Part shown: piece after piece, positions 30,826 to 40,061 of the stretch
How positions within the stretch are numbered: the stretch's first letter is position 1
How the letters are laid out: every line of letters starts with the position of its first letter
Assembly: GCF_011049865.1 (NCBI RefSeq)
Contig: NZ_DRGY01000077.1
Location: 62,001-126,000, forward strand
DNA from: Marinobacter antarcticus
Lineage (GTDB): Bacteria > Pseudomonadota > Gammaproteobacteria > Pseudomonadales > Oleiphilaceae
DNA: 64,000 bases
Reading direction: 5' to 3'
Made by a program: the position numbers and the translations under genes
The notes under the pieces: generated by a model
The model's database searches: none
What the model was told of the DNA's origin: nothing
What the model saw: the letters and a program-made list of their open reading frames with translations, nothing else

Positions 30826-30837
30826 GAGCAGGCTTAT

Positions 30838-33474
30838 ATGATGACAAAGAAATCGATACAAAAATCACTTCCAGGCCTGATACTTGCCGGCAGCCTGCTG
30901 GTTGCATTCCCGCTGCTCTCGGGGTGCAATAATAATACCGGTTCTTCAGAAGCGCTTTCACACATTTCCCGGGCTGAGACCTACTCCGAACAAGGCCAAT
31001 TTCGCTCCGCCCTGCTTGAAATCAAGAATGCCATCCAGAAAGACCCGAACAATGTGGAACACATTCTGCGCCTGGCAGATTTGTATCTGCAGGTGGGCGC
31101 TGCGAAAGAAGCTTCAGAACTGCTCAAACCCTGGCTGCAAGAAAATCCGGAAGCTGTTGCCCTTACCTTGGCGCGCGCCTACGTAGACCAAGGCAAGCAG
31201 CTCTCAGCAACGGAAACCCTTGCGCTGCAAACGCCGAGCTCCCCGGAAGACGAACTGGAAGCGTCACTGATCCGTGCAGAAGCCCTGCGTCGATCCGGAG
31301 AACTGGCCAAGGCGCTGGCACTTTTCGATGACCTGGCCACCAGCAACCCATCCAACACCGAAGCGATCACCGGTCTTCTTCAAACCCAAGTCAATCTGAA
31401 CAAAGACACACGAGCTATAGAAATCGCGGATGCGTGGATCGCGAAGAACGGAAAAACCTCCGATGTTTTATTCTGGAAAGGCCTGGCCCAATACCGTCTG
31501 AATCAGCTTGAACAAGCATCAGACACATTAACGGATGCCGTTGGTGTGCTGCCGACATCCGATATTTTCCTGCCGGTACGTCGCAATGTGCTGACCACGC
31601 TCTCCCGGGTACTCACCGAGCAAGGGCAGATGAGCGATGCGCAGATCTACAATCGCATTCTGGTAGAAAATCAGAACGCTGGCGCACAGGCGCAAGGCGA
31701 AGCAGCCATGGCCGCCATCAAAGAGGGCAAGCTTGAAGAAGCGAAAACGATTCTGCGCGACACCCTCAAGATGGATCCGGAAAACGAACAGGTCGCCATG
31801 CTACTGGGAGCCATTTCTGCAGGTACCGGCGAGCTGGAAGAAGGCGCTCAGTTGCTTACAGAAAACCTCGACCCCGAAACAACCCCTACCCAGTTCATCA
31901 GAGCCGCCACAATGGCCCAGATTGACGTTGGAGATCGGGAAGCCGCCCTGAAAACCCTGGATCGGGCCGTGGAAGCTCGCCCTAACGACAACGAACTGCT
32001 GGCCATGCAGGGCATTCTGGCCCTCAGCCTTCCAGACCATGAGGAAAGCGGCATTGCGAACCTTAGCAAAGCCATCAGCAATGAGCCTGAACGCGTGCGA
32101 CTCAGGCTTGCACTGGCAAGGCACTACCTGCAGAACAACGAACCCGAGCAGGCGCTCGGGCAACTGCGAATGGCGTTCACCTCCAATCCTTCGGATTGGG
32201 CTACCACCAGCACCTATCTGAACGTGCTGATTCAGCAAGGAGAGAAACAGGAAGCGGGTGAAATTCGCGACTCGCTGCTCAACGGTTACGGAAATCAGCC
32301 CCGGGCCATTTTGCTGGCAAGCCTTGCAGATGTTCAGCTCGGCAACCTGGGCGAAGCCACAACACGGCTTGAAAAACTGGTCAAAGAAAGCCCAAAACTG
32401 CAGGCGCCCATGGTTGCGCTTGCCAGCCTCTATGCCAAATCCGGCAAGCGCGAAAGCGCCGTCAACTTGCTGGTAGAAGCCGCCGCAATCACGCCGGATA
32501 CGATACGCCCTCTACAACAGGCGGGACAAATCTACGGCCAGGATCACAATGCAGCGGAAGTCAGAACCTGGCTGACAGAGGTTGCCAAAACCCATCCGGA
32601 ACTCAAGCGCAACACCGACACCCTCACTGCGCTGATAGACATCACCCAAGGCGACCTCAAACAGGCTCGATCTACCCTCGCCCAATGGGAGAATTCCGAA
32701 TCTGAAACCGTGAAGCGTGCCTACGGCCAACTGCTCGTTGCCGAAGCCAAGGCCGCGGTCAGTAATGAGGAATGGAAAGAAGCACGGGCCAAAGCTGCCG
32801 AAGCCATTGCGCTGGAACCCCAAAATCTCGGGTTCGCGATGCTGCCAGTGGGCATTGCGCAAATGGAAGGCAACATGGATGACGCCCTCGCAGCGCTTGA
32901 TGCCGTTGAGAAAACCCACGGCAAAGTGACCGCCACCGTGCTGTCACGGGCAAAACTACTCCAGCAACAAAAAGGGCCAAGTGCAGCTTACGAATACCTC
33001 GCTGAACAATGGCAATCCACAAAAAATACCCAGCTGATGCCGCTCCTCATGGGACTTGCAAAATCGCAAGCCCCAGACTCACTCGAAGGGCTAACGGAAA
33101 GCTGGCTTAACGAAGCCCCGCAAAATCCCGGCGCGCACATGGCAAGAGCCGAATGGTTAATGAGCGACAACCAGGAAGCCGAGGCAGCCAAACACTATGA
33201 GGCCATTCTTGCACGGCAACCGAATAACGTTGCGGCACTGAACAACCTGGCCTGGATGCTTCGCGAGAAGGATCCCGACCGCGCATTGAAACTGGCCAAG
33301 CGGGCAAATGAACTGGAATCCAACAACCCTGCGATTCTGGATACCTATGGCTGGATTCTTCACCTGACCGGGCGGCACGCAGAAGCCAAAGCAGCCATAG
33401 AAAAAGCGGTTGCCCTTGCATCAGGCAATGAGGAAATAGCAGCACATCTTGAAACCGTGAAAAAGGCCTTATAA
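30838..33474 (+). CDS. prsT: PEP-CTERM system TPR-repeat lipoprotein PrsT
   Basis: This is an envelope lipoprotein of 878 residues typical of exosortase loci. The N-terminal signal ends in the lipobox LLSGC with Cys30. Nearly the whole mature protein consists of tetratricopeptide-like helical repeats, for example SALLEIKNAIQKDPNN and AAKHYEAILARQPNNVAALN. An AGGAG site lies about ten bases before the ATG. It follows prsR by 12 bases and ends at a strong terminator. It probably scaffolds polysaccharide assembly or export, by analogy with TPR proteins of other exopolysaccharide systems. Confidence 0.92.
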   Translation: MMTKKSIQKSLPGLILAGSLLVAFPLLSGCNNNTGSSEALSHISRAETYSEQGQFRSALLEIKNAIQKDPNNVEHILRLADLYLQVGAAKEASELLKPWLQENPEAVALTLARAYVDQGKQLSATETLALQTPSSPEDELEASLIRAEALRRSGELAKALALFDDLATSNPSNTEAITGLLQTQVNLNKDTRAIEIADAWIAKNGKTSDVLFWKGLAQYRLNQLEQASDTLTDAVGVLPTSDIFLPVRRNVLTTLSRVLTEQGQMSDAQIYNRILVENQNAGAQAQGEAAMAAIKEGKLEEAKTILRDTLKMDPENEQVAMLLGAISAGTGELEEGAQLLTENLDPETTPTQFIRAATMAQIDVGDREAALKTLDRAVEARPNDNELLAMQGILALSLPDHEESGIANLSKAISNEPERVRLRLALARHYLQNNEPEQALGQLRMAFTSNPSDWATTSTYLNVLIQQGEKQEAGEIRDSLLNGYGNQPRAILLASLADVQLGNLGEATTRLEKLVKESPKLQAPMVALASLYAKSGKRESAVNLLVEAAAITPDTIRPLQQAGQIYGQDHNAAEVRTWLTEVAKTHPELKRNTDTLTALIDITQGDLKQARSTLAQWENSESETVKRAYGQLLVAEAKAAVSNEEWKEARAKAAEAIALEPQNLGFAMLPVGIAQMEGNMDDALAALDAVEKTHGKVTATVLSRAKLLQQQKGPSAAYEYLAEQWQSTKNTQLMPLLMGLAKSQAPDSLEGLTESWLNEAPQNPGAHMARAEWLMSDNQEAEAAKHYEAILARQPNNVAALNNLAWMLREKDPDRALKLAKRANELESNNPAILDTYGWILHLTGRHAEAKAAIEKAVALASGNEEIAAHLETVKKAL

Positions 33475-33512
33475 AGAAAATCGGCGTTGGCGGTAAAGCG
33501 TTGGAAAAATAG

Positions 33513-33547
33513 AGGCCTGAGGCGTAAAGCTTTCAGGTCTTTTTTTA
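33513..33547 (+). terminator. Rho-independent terminator after prsT
   Basis: The arms AGGCCTGA and TCAGGTCT pair with one G-T wobble and are followed by an eight-base T run. This ends the prsK-prsR-prsT unit. Confidence 0.85.
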
Positions 33548-33622
33548 TTTCAGTGCCGGAATTCTTTACGTTTTAAATGCGCAATATTAGTAAACACGCT
33601 TTAAATCATAAGCTTGAAAAGA

Positions 33623-33637
33623 TGGCACACTAATCGC
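33623..33637 (+). promoter_or_regulatory. Sigma-54 (-24/-12) promoter of the first PEP-CTERM gene
   Basis: TGGCAC, five bases, TCGC: this matches the sigma-54 consensus TGGCAC-N5-TTGC with one mismatch and exact spacing between the invariant GG and GC. It lies 85 bases upstream of the start at 33722. PrsR, a sigma-54 activator encoded 3 kb upstream, is the obvious candidate regulator. Confidence 0.75.
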
Positions 33638-33721
33638 TTTAAATTAATTCAATATCGGGCAGTCCCGGTAGCACACCGAACCATCTTATGGCAGTAGAGT
33701 TGTACAACCGGAGAAATACTC

Positions 33722-34351
33722 ATGAAAATTCAAAACACTATTTTGGCAGTTGCCGCTCTGACTTTAAGTTCGGCAGCAATGGCGGTGCCTACGTACACAG
33801 CGACCTATCTTGGCAACGATTGCGTGTCAACGATGGGCGCAACCTGCGCAGATCTTGGCAGCACTATGAGCGGAGTTTCCGGAGGCGCTGTCATCGCTCC
33901 GGCAACCAGCGTATCAGGTGTGGCTAAGCGCCCGGGTGACGATACGTCCAATGGCGCTCAAGTACTTTCTTACAACGTGACCAGCCGGAATAACAACCCG
34001 GTAGGCGCAGCAACTGACATCGTCATTACTGGATTGGACGGCGCCTTCGATTTTTACTGGGGTTCCATTGATAGCTACAACATTGTCGACTTCTACCTGG
34101 GAGCAGACAAAGTTTCCTATAACGGAAATCAGGCTTTCGCAGCCACTGGCGCAGCAGGAACCGCAGCGAACTTTAACACCGATGGTTACTTCTCTTTCTC
34201 GGGAATATTCGACAAGGTGGTACTGAGCAGCTCAGGTGGCGTAGCTTTCGAAGTGGCTCGTGCAATGTCAGTGCCTGAGCCCGGCACCTTCGCACTCTTG
34301 GGCCTTGGCCTTGCGGGCCTCGGTGCAGCGCGCCGTCGTCAGAAAGCCTGA
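33722..34351 (+). CDS. PEP-CTERM sorting-domain protein (exosortase substrate)
   Basis: This secreted protein of 209 residues has a signal peptide (MKIQNTILAVAALTLSSAAM) and a C-terminal sorting signal VPEPGTFALLGLGLAGLG followed by ARRRQKA. Exosortase would cleave at the PEP motif and anchor or release the protein. The body is Gly/Ala/Ser/Asn-rich, and the segment FDFYWGSIDSYN resembles, from memory, a recurring subfamily of short exosortase-dependent surface proteins. GGAG precedes the ATG. It stands alone between a sigma-54 promoter and a terminator, so it is a single-gene unit and probably strongly expressed. Confidence 0.92.
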   Translation: MKIQNTILAVAALTLSSAAMAVPTYTATYLGNDCVSTMGATCADLGSTMSGVSGGAVIAPATSVSGVAKRPGDDTSNGAQVLSYNVTSRNNNPVGAATDIVITGLDGAFDFYWGSIDSYNIVDFYLGADKVSYNGNQAFAATGAAGTAANFNTDGYFSFSGIFDKVVLSSSGGVAFEVARAMSVPEPGTFALLGLGLAGLGAARRRQKA

Positions 34352-34365
34352 TTACGATACGTTAG

Positions 34366-34393
34366 AAAAAAGCCAGCGCAAGCTGGCTTTTCT
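34366..34393 (+). terminator. Rho-independent terminator after the first PEP-CTERM gene
   Basis: A perfect hairpin, AAAAGCCAGC - GCAA - GCTGGCTTTT, starts 14 bases after the stop codon. The flanking A and T tracts could make it work in both directions. Confidence 0.92.
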
Positions 34394-34671
34394 CGTTTAC
34401 GTAATGTCTTTACGCCTTGACTTGATTGGAAAAGCAAACTTAACTGATTTAACATTTATTCACAAAAATACCAGTTATTAATTTTGCAAGAATTATCGCT
34501 AACTGTTTGTTTAAAAGTTATTTTTTCCCGAAAAGCGTCTTCAAAACCTTACCGATACGACATGTTTTGTCAATACTATCTCGATTATACTTTTGCGTAA
34601 TTAATGGACACCTTGACAGCACACCTCAACTAGGCAGTCGTTAAAGTCATCGATGAACCGTGGAAGCGCGA

Positions 34672-36297
34672 GTGACTAATATTTCGATCGAATCTGCAAT
34701 TGCAGAATGGACTACTATCTTGGGTGAATCGGGAGTCGTCGCGGCTAGCACGGCAGGCTTCGGCGCCTCCACAACAGGAACGAAACGTTCTATTCCTGCG
34801 GTGCTCCGCCCGGAAAACCAGGAGCAGGTTGCGGCGGTTCTGCAAATTGCCCAACGGTGGCAGGTCGCCGTCTATCCCGTGAGCACAGGCAATAATTGGG
34901 GCTACGGTAGCGCCAACCCGGTTGAAAACGACTGCGCTATCCTTGATCTTGGCCAGTTCGACCGTATTTCCGATTTTGATCCCGAAATGGGTGTAGTCAC
35001 GGTTGGGCCAGGCGTAACCCAAGGTGCCCTAAGAGAGTTTCTGGATCGGCATGATGGCAATTACCTTGTTCCGGTAACCGGTGCGGGCCCCACATGCAGT
35101 ATCCTTGGCAACGCCCTTGAGCGCGGCTACGGAATCACGCCGATTACTGACCACTTTGCGGCAGTCACAAAGATAGAAGCCATCCTGCCAGACGGCAGCC
35201 TATACCGAACGCCGCTCAGCGAACTTGGCTGCGCGGAAGTAGACGGGCTTTTCAAATGGGGCGTTGGTCCTTATCTTGACGGACTATTTAGCCAAGGGAA
35301 CTTTGGCGTGGTGGTTAATATGACCATCGCCCTTGCGCCAGTTCCCGAAACCGTAACGGCTTTTTTCTTTTCAACAAAAGACGACGCCAAGCTCGAGGCC
35401 CTGGTACCCACAATCAGGGCCGTATTGCGAGCGCTGGGCGGAACGGTTGTGGCCATAAACTTGCTCAACAGCCAGCGCGTGCTCTCGATGATGGCGCCCT
35501 TTCCGGAAGACAAAGCCGTTGACGGTGTTTTACCTGCCCACGAAGTGGCTAGCCTCGCAAATAGCCATGGTGTGCCCGCGTGGAGCGGCGTAGGCGCGAT
35601 TTATGCGTCAAAGGAAGTAGCGGGAGCAGCCAGACGCACGCTGCGGCGCCTTCTCGGCCCCGTCACCGATCGCCTCATTTTTATAAACCGACGGAAAATC
35701 ACGGTGGCACGAAAAATCGCCCGTGTAATGCCTGGCAGGCTGGGTACCCGGGTTAAGGGCATGGCCGATACGCTCGCCGGCGCCCTGGAAATCATGCACG
35801 GCTCCCCCAACGATGTTGCGCTGGCATTGGCATATTGGCGTTCAGGCGCCCTGCCCGAACCTGGGCAACCGAAAAACCCGGCACGGGACGGCTGCGGGCT
35901 TATCTGGTTCGCGCCACTGGTGCCAATCCGAGGCCAAGACGTTCGCCGCTACATCACAATGATTGAAAGAATTTGCCCACAGTACGGTCTCAACCCGCTC
36001 ATTACACTAACCACCGTAAACGACCGCTGCTTTGACTCAACCGTTCCTTTGCTCTTTGATCGCAGTAACCCGGATGCAGCAGCGCGGGCCAACGCCTGTT
36101 ATCGCGCACTGTGCGAGGCGGGACAAATAGAAGGCTTCCTGCCTTACCGTCTCAACGTCGATGCGATGGACATCCTGAATACCAGTGGCTCTGCCTTCAG
36201 CCGCCTCACCAGCAAGCTGAAAGCCGCAGTCGACCCAAATTCCATTCTGGCGCCCGGACGTTACGTGCCCAGAATCAAAAAGATTTCCGAGGTCTGA
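34672..36297 (+). CDS. FAD-binding oxidoreductase, vanillyl-alcohol-oxidase/PCMH type
   Basis: This is a flavin-dependent oxidase or dehydrogenase with 541 residues from the GTG at 34672 (GGAA six bases before); a GTG at 34660 is also possible. The N-terminal PCMH FAD domain shows STGNNWGYGSANP, VGPGVTQGALREFL and GNALERGYGITP. The C-terminal half has the substrate cap and ends in DPNSILAPGRYVP, as in p-cresol methylhydroxylase and vanillyl-alcohol oxidase relatives. It has no signal peptide. It precedes the exosortase-associated acyltransferase by 115 bases, which suggests a role in the sorting or polysaccharide system. The 280-base AT-rich stretch upstream has no promoter I can defend. Confidence 0.82.
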   Translation: MTNISIESAIAEWTTILGESGVVAASTAGFGASTTGTKRSIPAVLRPENQEQVAAVLQIAQRWQVAVYPVSTGNNWGYGSANPVENDCAILDLGQFDRISDFDPEMGVVTVGPGVTQGALREFLDRHDGNYLVPVTGAGPTCSILGNALERGYGITPITDHFAAVTKIEAILPDGSLYRTPLSELGCAEVDGLFKWGVGPYLDGLFSQGNFGVVVNMTIALAPVPETVTAFFFSTKDDAKLEALVPTIRAVLRALGGTVVAINLLNSQRVLSMMAPFPEDKAVDGVLPAHEVASLANSHGVPAWSGVGAIYASKEVAGAARRTLRRLLGPVTDRLIFINRRKITVARKIARVMPGRLGTRVKGMADTLAGALEIMHGSPNDVALALAYWRSGALPEPGQPKNPARDGCGLIWFAPLVPIRGQDVRRYITMIERICPQYGLNPLITLTTVNDRCFDSTVPLLFDRSNPDAAARANACYRALCEAGQIEGFLPYRLNVDAMDILNTSGSAFSRLTSKLKAAVDPNSILAPGRYVPRIKKISEV

Positions 36298-36412
36298 TGT
36301 GCTGTTACCTCGATACAACCGGCGCACGCCCCCAAACTTGGGTTCAGGCTGCGTTTTTTCACCACAACGATCGGCACAACAGCTCCCCGACAGGGAAGAT
36401 GAGGAACTCAAA

Positions 36413-37216
36413 ATGCACCAAAGCGCACAAACTCAAGAAGACGTCAGTAACATTTTCAATTCCGTATTCGATGTCCATTTGGCGACCTCGCCAGAGGAGA
36501 TTAACGAGGTCTTCGAACTTCGGTATCAGGTTTACTGCATTGACCGACCTTTTGAAGACCCCAATTGCTTTGTCGATAAACGCGAGCACGATGAATACGA
36601 CCAGCGATCTGCTCACGCTCTGATCAGGTACCGAACAACAGGGGACATCGTAGCCGCCGTTCGTATCGTTATGGCGGGAGATACCCCGGAAGACGCTTAT
36701 TTTCCCATGGAAGGTCACTGTATCCATCAAATGGACCAGCAAGCACGGGACGCGTTTGCGGGCACACGCCGCAGGCAGGTGGCAGAAATTTCCCGGATGG
36801 CGGTCAGCCGTGATTTTCGACGGCGCCTCAATGAGGATAAAACAGCCTCTGGCGTTACCGATTTCGCGTGCTATAGCGATTCAGAAAATGGCAAGCGCGC
36901 ACTGCCCTATATCAGTTTGGGGCTTTTCGCTGCAATTCTACAGATGTCGGTCAAACACGGCATAACCCACTGGACAGCGGCTATGGAGCCAGCACTGCTG
37001 CGCATGTTGAAGCGATTTGGTGTGGAATTTGATCACGTGGGCCCGGTGATCGAATATCACGGGCGCCGACGCCCGGCCTTCACTGAAGCTGCGTCAATGC
37101 TTGAAAGTGCAAGGAAGCTTCGCCCGGATGTCTGGTCGCTTGTGACGAACAATGGCCAACAACTTCCGGCAAAACCGATGGCCAACTACGAGGCAAACGA
37201 CAGAAGGGTTGCCTAA
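36413..37216 (+). CDS. PEP-CTERM/exosortase system-associated acyltransferase
   Basis: This GNAT-fold protein, related to autoinducer synthases and N-acyl amino acid synthases, regularly accompanies exosortase loci. The ATG at 36413 has GAGGAA six bases upstream and gives 267 residues; the frame is open further upstream but lacks homology. Family segments: EINEVFELRYQVYCIDRPFE, REHDEYDQRSAHAL, RRRQVAEISRMAVSRDFRR and LRMLKRFGVEFDHVGP. Its product is unproven; relatives are suggested to make acylated small molecules. A terminator follows 30 bases after the stop. Confidence 0.9.
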   Translation: MHQSAQTQEDVSNIFNSVFDVHLATSPEEINEVFELRYQVYCIDRPFEDPNCFVDKREHDEYDQRSAHALIRYRTTGDIVAAVRIVMAGDTPEDAYFPMEGHCIHQMDQQARDAFAGTRRRQVAEISRMAVSRDFRRRLNEDKTASGVTDFACYSDSENGKRALPYISLGLFAAILQMSVKHGITHWTAAMEPALLRMLKRFGVEFDHVGPVIEYHGRRRPAFTEAASMLESARKLRPDVWSLVTNNGQQLPAKPMANYEANDRRVA

Positions 37217-37243
37217 TTCCTGATCGTTTCAAAACCCGACTAT

Positions 37244-37282
37244 AAAAAAACCCCAGCTCAATTTAGGCTGGGGTTTTCTTTT
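37244..37282. terminator. Bidirectional terminator between acyltransferase and THxN gene
   Basis: The arms AACCCCAGC and GCTGGGGTT form a perfect nine-base stem with A and T tracts on the two sides. It lies between convergent genes, so it can end both transcripts. Confidence 0.92.
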
Positions 37283-37330
37283 AACAACTTTTTATCAACA
37301 CAGTCTACCAACGATATTAACGTTCAACCG

Positions 37331-38167
37331 TTATGACTTTGCTGCTTTTTTCCTGCGTGACAGGCCAAGACCGGCAAGGCCCAAGCCCAGCAGCGCCATG
37401 GTGCCTGGCTCAGGTACCGCGGTAGGAGCAGCCGTGATACGGAACTCGGTATCGAACGTGCTTACCTTGTTCTCTTCGGTCAGAAGACCAACACAGCCGA
37501 TGCCAGCATTCGCTGCTGTACACGCGTCTGGGTCCAGGAAAGTCAGGCCAGCCAACTTAAGGAACACGGTGTAGTCGTAGCCGTCAGCAAGGGCGAACGT
37601 CTGACTGAACTCAAGGAATTCTTTGCCGTCTTCATCTGTCATTTTTGATGAACCCAGATCGCCGGCGTTTGCAACTGTGAAAATGTCGTCACAGACGGGG
37701 CCAGTTGCCGCGGCAACACAGTTTCCGCTTTGGTTAAGCGTTTCCTTAAAAAAGCCGTCGAACGTTATAGAAGGCAGACCAAAAGTAGGACCAGACGGGG
37801 CGGTCGGTGTCAGCGTCAGCGCAGTTTCCAGATCGAAGCTGGTAAGTGTGGCATCATTGGCATCGAGAACGGCGTTGGTGTGGGTGAAACTCCCCCCCAT
37901 TACGTAGTCTCCACCGGTTACGAGATTAGTTCCGGACGCATCAGCAACTCTGATAGACGATTGGGCAGGTCTCGTTCCCCATGAAAGAAGGTGGTCGTCT
38001 TCAGAAGCTACAACAGAACCGCCTCCAGTGCTGGAAGTAAAGCTGGAGAACGAGCTGGCGACCGAATAATCCCAATTGGTAATCGGCGCCGCGCTTGCAG
38101 ATTGCACACCCAGTGCAAACGGCAGTACAAGCGATGACAGAAGCGTTCTTTTAAGTATCGTGTTCAT
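37331..38167 (-). CDS. THxN-family PEP-CTERM protein (exosortase substrate)
   Basis: This is a secreted exosortase substrate of 278 residues. I start at the ATG at 38167, six bases after AAGGAG; the frame is open to 38248 but the extra part covers the promoter. It has a signal peptide ending QSASAAPI, a THTN motif in GGSFTHTNAVLD with the following ATLTSFDL stretch that defines the THxN group, four or more cysteines in CVAAATGPVCDD and CTAANAGIGC, and the C-terminal signal VPEPGTMALLGLGLAGLG then SRRKKAAKS. It is an isolated gene with its own sigma-54 promoter. Confidence 0.92.
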   Translation of the reverse strand: MNTILKRTLLSSLVLPFALGVQSASAAPITNWDYSVASSFSSFTSSTGGGSVVASEDDHLLSWGTRPAQSSIRVADASGTNLVTGGDYVMGGSFTHTNAVLDANDATLTSFDLETALTLTPTAPSGPTFGLPSITFDGFFKETLNQSGNCVAAATGPVCDDIFTVANAGDLGSSKMTDEDGKEFLEFSQTFALADGYDYTVFLKLAGLTFLDPDACTAANAGIGCVGLLTEENKVSTFDTEFRITAAPTAVPEPGTMALLGLGLAGLGLSRRKKAAKS

Positions 38168-38237
38168 TGTGTGTCTCCTTGACGATGGGCGTTGGCGGCT
38201 AGAGTTCGTTCGGTCAGCCAACGGTATTTGTTTAGGA

Positions 38238-38252
38238 GCATCTTTCATGCCA
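38238..38252 (-). promoter_or_regulatory. Sigma-54 (-24/-12) promoter of the THxN PEP-CTERM gene
   Basis: On the minus strand TGGCAT, five bases (GAAAG), ATGC: the invariant GG and GC have the exact sigma-54 spacing, with two mismatches to TGGCAC-N5-TTGC. It lies about 70 bases upstream of the ATG at 38167. The same arrangement precedes the other PEP-CTERM gene, which makes chance less likely. Confidence 0.72.
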
Positions 38253-38611
38253 GGTATACAAAATTGTTACTATTCAACAATGTAAAAAAATGTGTAATCG
38301 AATGCCAAATGATTGGAAAGCCTTGGTGTAAGTATCTTCGACACTACGCGGGCACAAACCCATCGCCTGAAGCGGTATGTCTTTGTTAGCGGATTATTTT
38401 ATGAGGCCGGTCTGAACAAAAAAATCGAAATAGCCAAGTTTATGGTCACTTCACTATTAAAAATGAACTTAAAAAGCCGTGCCGAACCTAGTGGATGTAA
38501 ATTATGCTGACACCCTGCAGGTGAGGCCAGATTTTTTACCTCGCATTTGAGTTTTATGTAAACAACATACACAGTATCCTATCGCTCAATACTCGGTCCG
38601 GCGGACAAACA
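38253..38611. other. Non-coding region between THxN gene promoter and exosortase gene
   Basis: This AT-rich stretch of about 360 bases separates two divergent genes. It must hold the exosortase promoter and possibly upstream activator sites for the sigma-54 promoter at 38252. The minus strand contains the imperfect palindrome TTGTTGAATAGTAACAA just above that promoter (about 38265-38285), a possible regulator site. A 65-codon plus-strand frame across 38313-38510 has no coding character. Confidence 0.5.
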
Positions 38612-40033
38612 ATGTTAAGGAAGATACTAGACAACCTGCCCCTATCCCGGCCTTATCTGGTCGTTACAGCGATTTCAGTGCTGATTTTTTATCCCACCTG
38701 GATAAGGCTGGCTGAGGCATCACTTGATTTCGAACAGGCTGGGCCGCACGCGCTTGCGACTGCCTTTATCTTTTTAGGACTGTTGCTGGTTCACCCGCCT
38801 GTTCATGAGAATCGTCAAACGCCGCTCAAGCCCTATCATCTTGCGGGCGCAGCGCTGTTAATTGCCACAACGCTGATTTGGGGCCTGCTGGAACTGGTTC
38901 GAATCGACACCCTTACCTATCTGATGCTACCAACCGGGCTAATCGTCTCGGCCTGGGCGTTGCTTGGCCTGTCTCGAACACTGACATTCCTGCCCTACAC
39001 GTTGCTTTTGTCGCTTTCGCTGCCTATCTGGGCAGATATCGCGCCGGCCCTTGTCGATCTCGCAAGTGCCGTTGTAGGCACCTTGGTAGGTTGGTTCGGG
39101 ATGACCGCTTTCATTGAAGGCAACAGCATCACCCTGCCCTATGGCCGCCTTATCATCGCCGATGGGTGCTCAGGCTATCGCTATTTGGCCATGTCCATTA
39201 TGTTGGCGATGATGACATCCATCCTTAACGACTATCGCTGGCGCGGCTGGCTGATTACTTTGCTGGTGGCGGCCGTTCTTGGGCTTATTGCGAACTGGGT
39301 ACGCATAACCATTCTGGTGGCCGTCGCCTATCAAACCGATATGCAAAGCGACATGATCTCCGACCACGACATGATGGGATGGATCGTGTTCGCAGTGTTC
39401 ATTTTACCGGCACTGTACTTCTCGCCGGTTCACAAAAGAAAGCCAGGCGAAAATCGTCCTTCGAAGATGTCTGTCTTCAACAAAACCGGTGTCATCGCGG
39501 TTGTCATCGCAATTGCGCTCGGCCCGATCGCTCTCACAATGATGCAAAGGCCTGGCCTCCCAGCCGCGCCCTGGGCACTTGAATTATCCGGGGCCAAGCC
39601 AACCAACACGGGCGACCTGCCGATAGCACTCGGGCTGCCGGATACATTAAACCAACAAGCATGGCGCTCCGGCGATCTATGGGTATTGCTGGCGCAAAGC
39701 CAGAAAATCACGGCCGATGAAAAGCTGGTGCCCTACCTGCCTCTGATGTTCGACACATCACTGTGGCAATTACAGGAAACATTTCAGCCTGGCCTTCGCC
39801 GCTATCGAAATATAATGACCCGTGAAGAAATAGTCATTGGCCAACGATTCCAGACCGGAACCCAGCGCAGTTGGAGCTACAAAGAAGCAAAATTGCTTCA
39901 AATTCCAGCGCTGCTGGCGCAAGAAAAACAATTTGCGCTCATCCTGTTCCAGATGAAGTGCAATTTTAGAAGCTGCGACCTGGCCAAAGAACGGGTTCAA
40001 CAGGCGATGACATCCGCTCAGCTTGTGAGGTAA
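38612..40033 (+). CDS. xrtA: Exosortase (XrtA-type) with C-terminal EpsI-like domain
   Basis: This integral membrane cysteine transpeptidase recognises PEP-CTERM tails. It has 473 residues, about eight membrane helices in residues 15-275, and the three catalytic residues in their standard contexts: Cys186 (IADGCSGYRYL), Arg231 (IANWVRITIL) and His252 (SDHDMMGWIVF). After a seventh or eighth helix near 290 a periplasmic tail (about 310-473) resembles EpsI, which is commonly fused to XrtA. Its substrates in the window are the two PEP-CTERM proteins. I call it XrtA type from the prsK/prsR/prsT company; a related exosortase class cannot be excluded. Confidence 0.9.
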   Translation: MLRKILDNLPLSRPYLVVTAISVLIFYPTWIRLAEASLDFEQAGPHALATAFIFLGLLLVHPPVHENRQTPLKPYHLAGAALLIATTLIWGLLELVRIDTLTYLMLPTGLIVSAWALLGLSRTLTFLPYTLLLSLSLPIWADIAPALVDLASAVVGTLVGWFGMTAFIEGNSITLPYGRLIIADGCSGYRYLAMSIMLAMMTSILNDYRWRGWLITLLVAAVLGLIANWVRITILVAVAYQTDMQSDMISDHDMMGWIVFAVFILPALYFSPVHKRKPGENRPSKMSVFNKTGVIAVVIAIALGPIALTMMQRPGLPAAPWALELSGAKPTNTGDLPIALGLPDTLNQQAWRSGDLWVLLAQSQKITADEKLVPYLPLMFDTSLWQLQETFQPGLRRYRNIMTREEIVIGQRFQTGTQRSWSYKEAKLLQIPALLAQEKQFALILFQMKCNFRSCDLAKERVQQAMTSAQLVR

Positions 40034-40061
40034 TTCCATTTGCCGGGTGAATCAGTGGATT

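Noticed and set aside
38313-38510. Small plus-strand ORF between the THxN gene and the exosortase gene
   Set aside because: No ribosome site, unlikely composition and no recognisable similarity.
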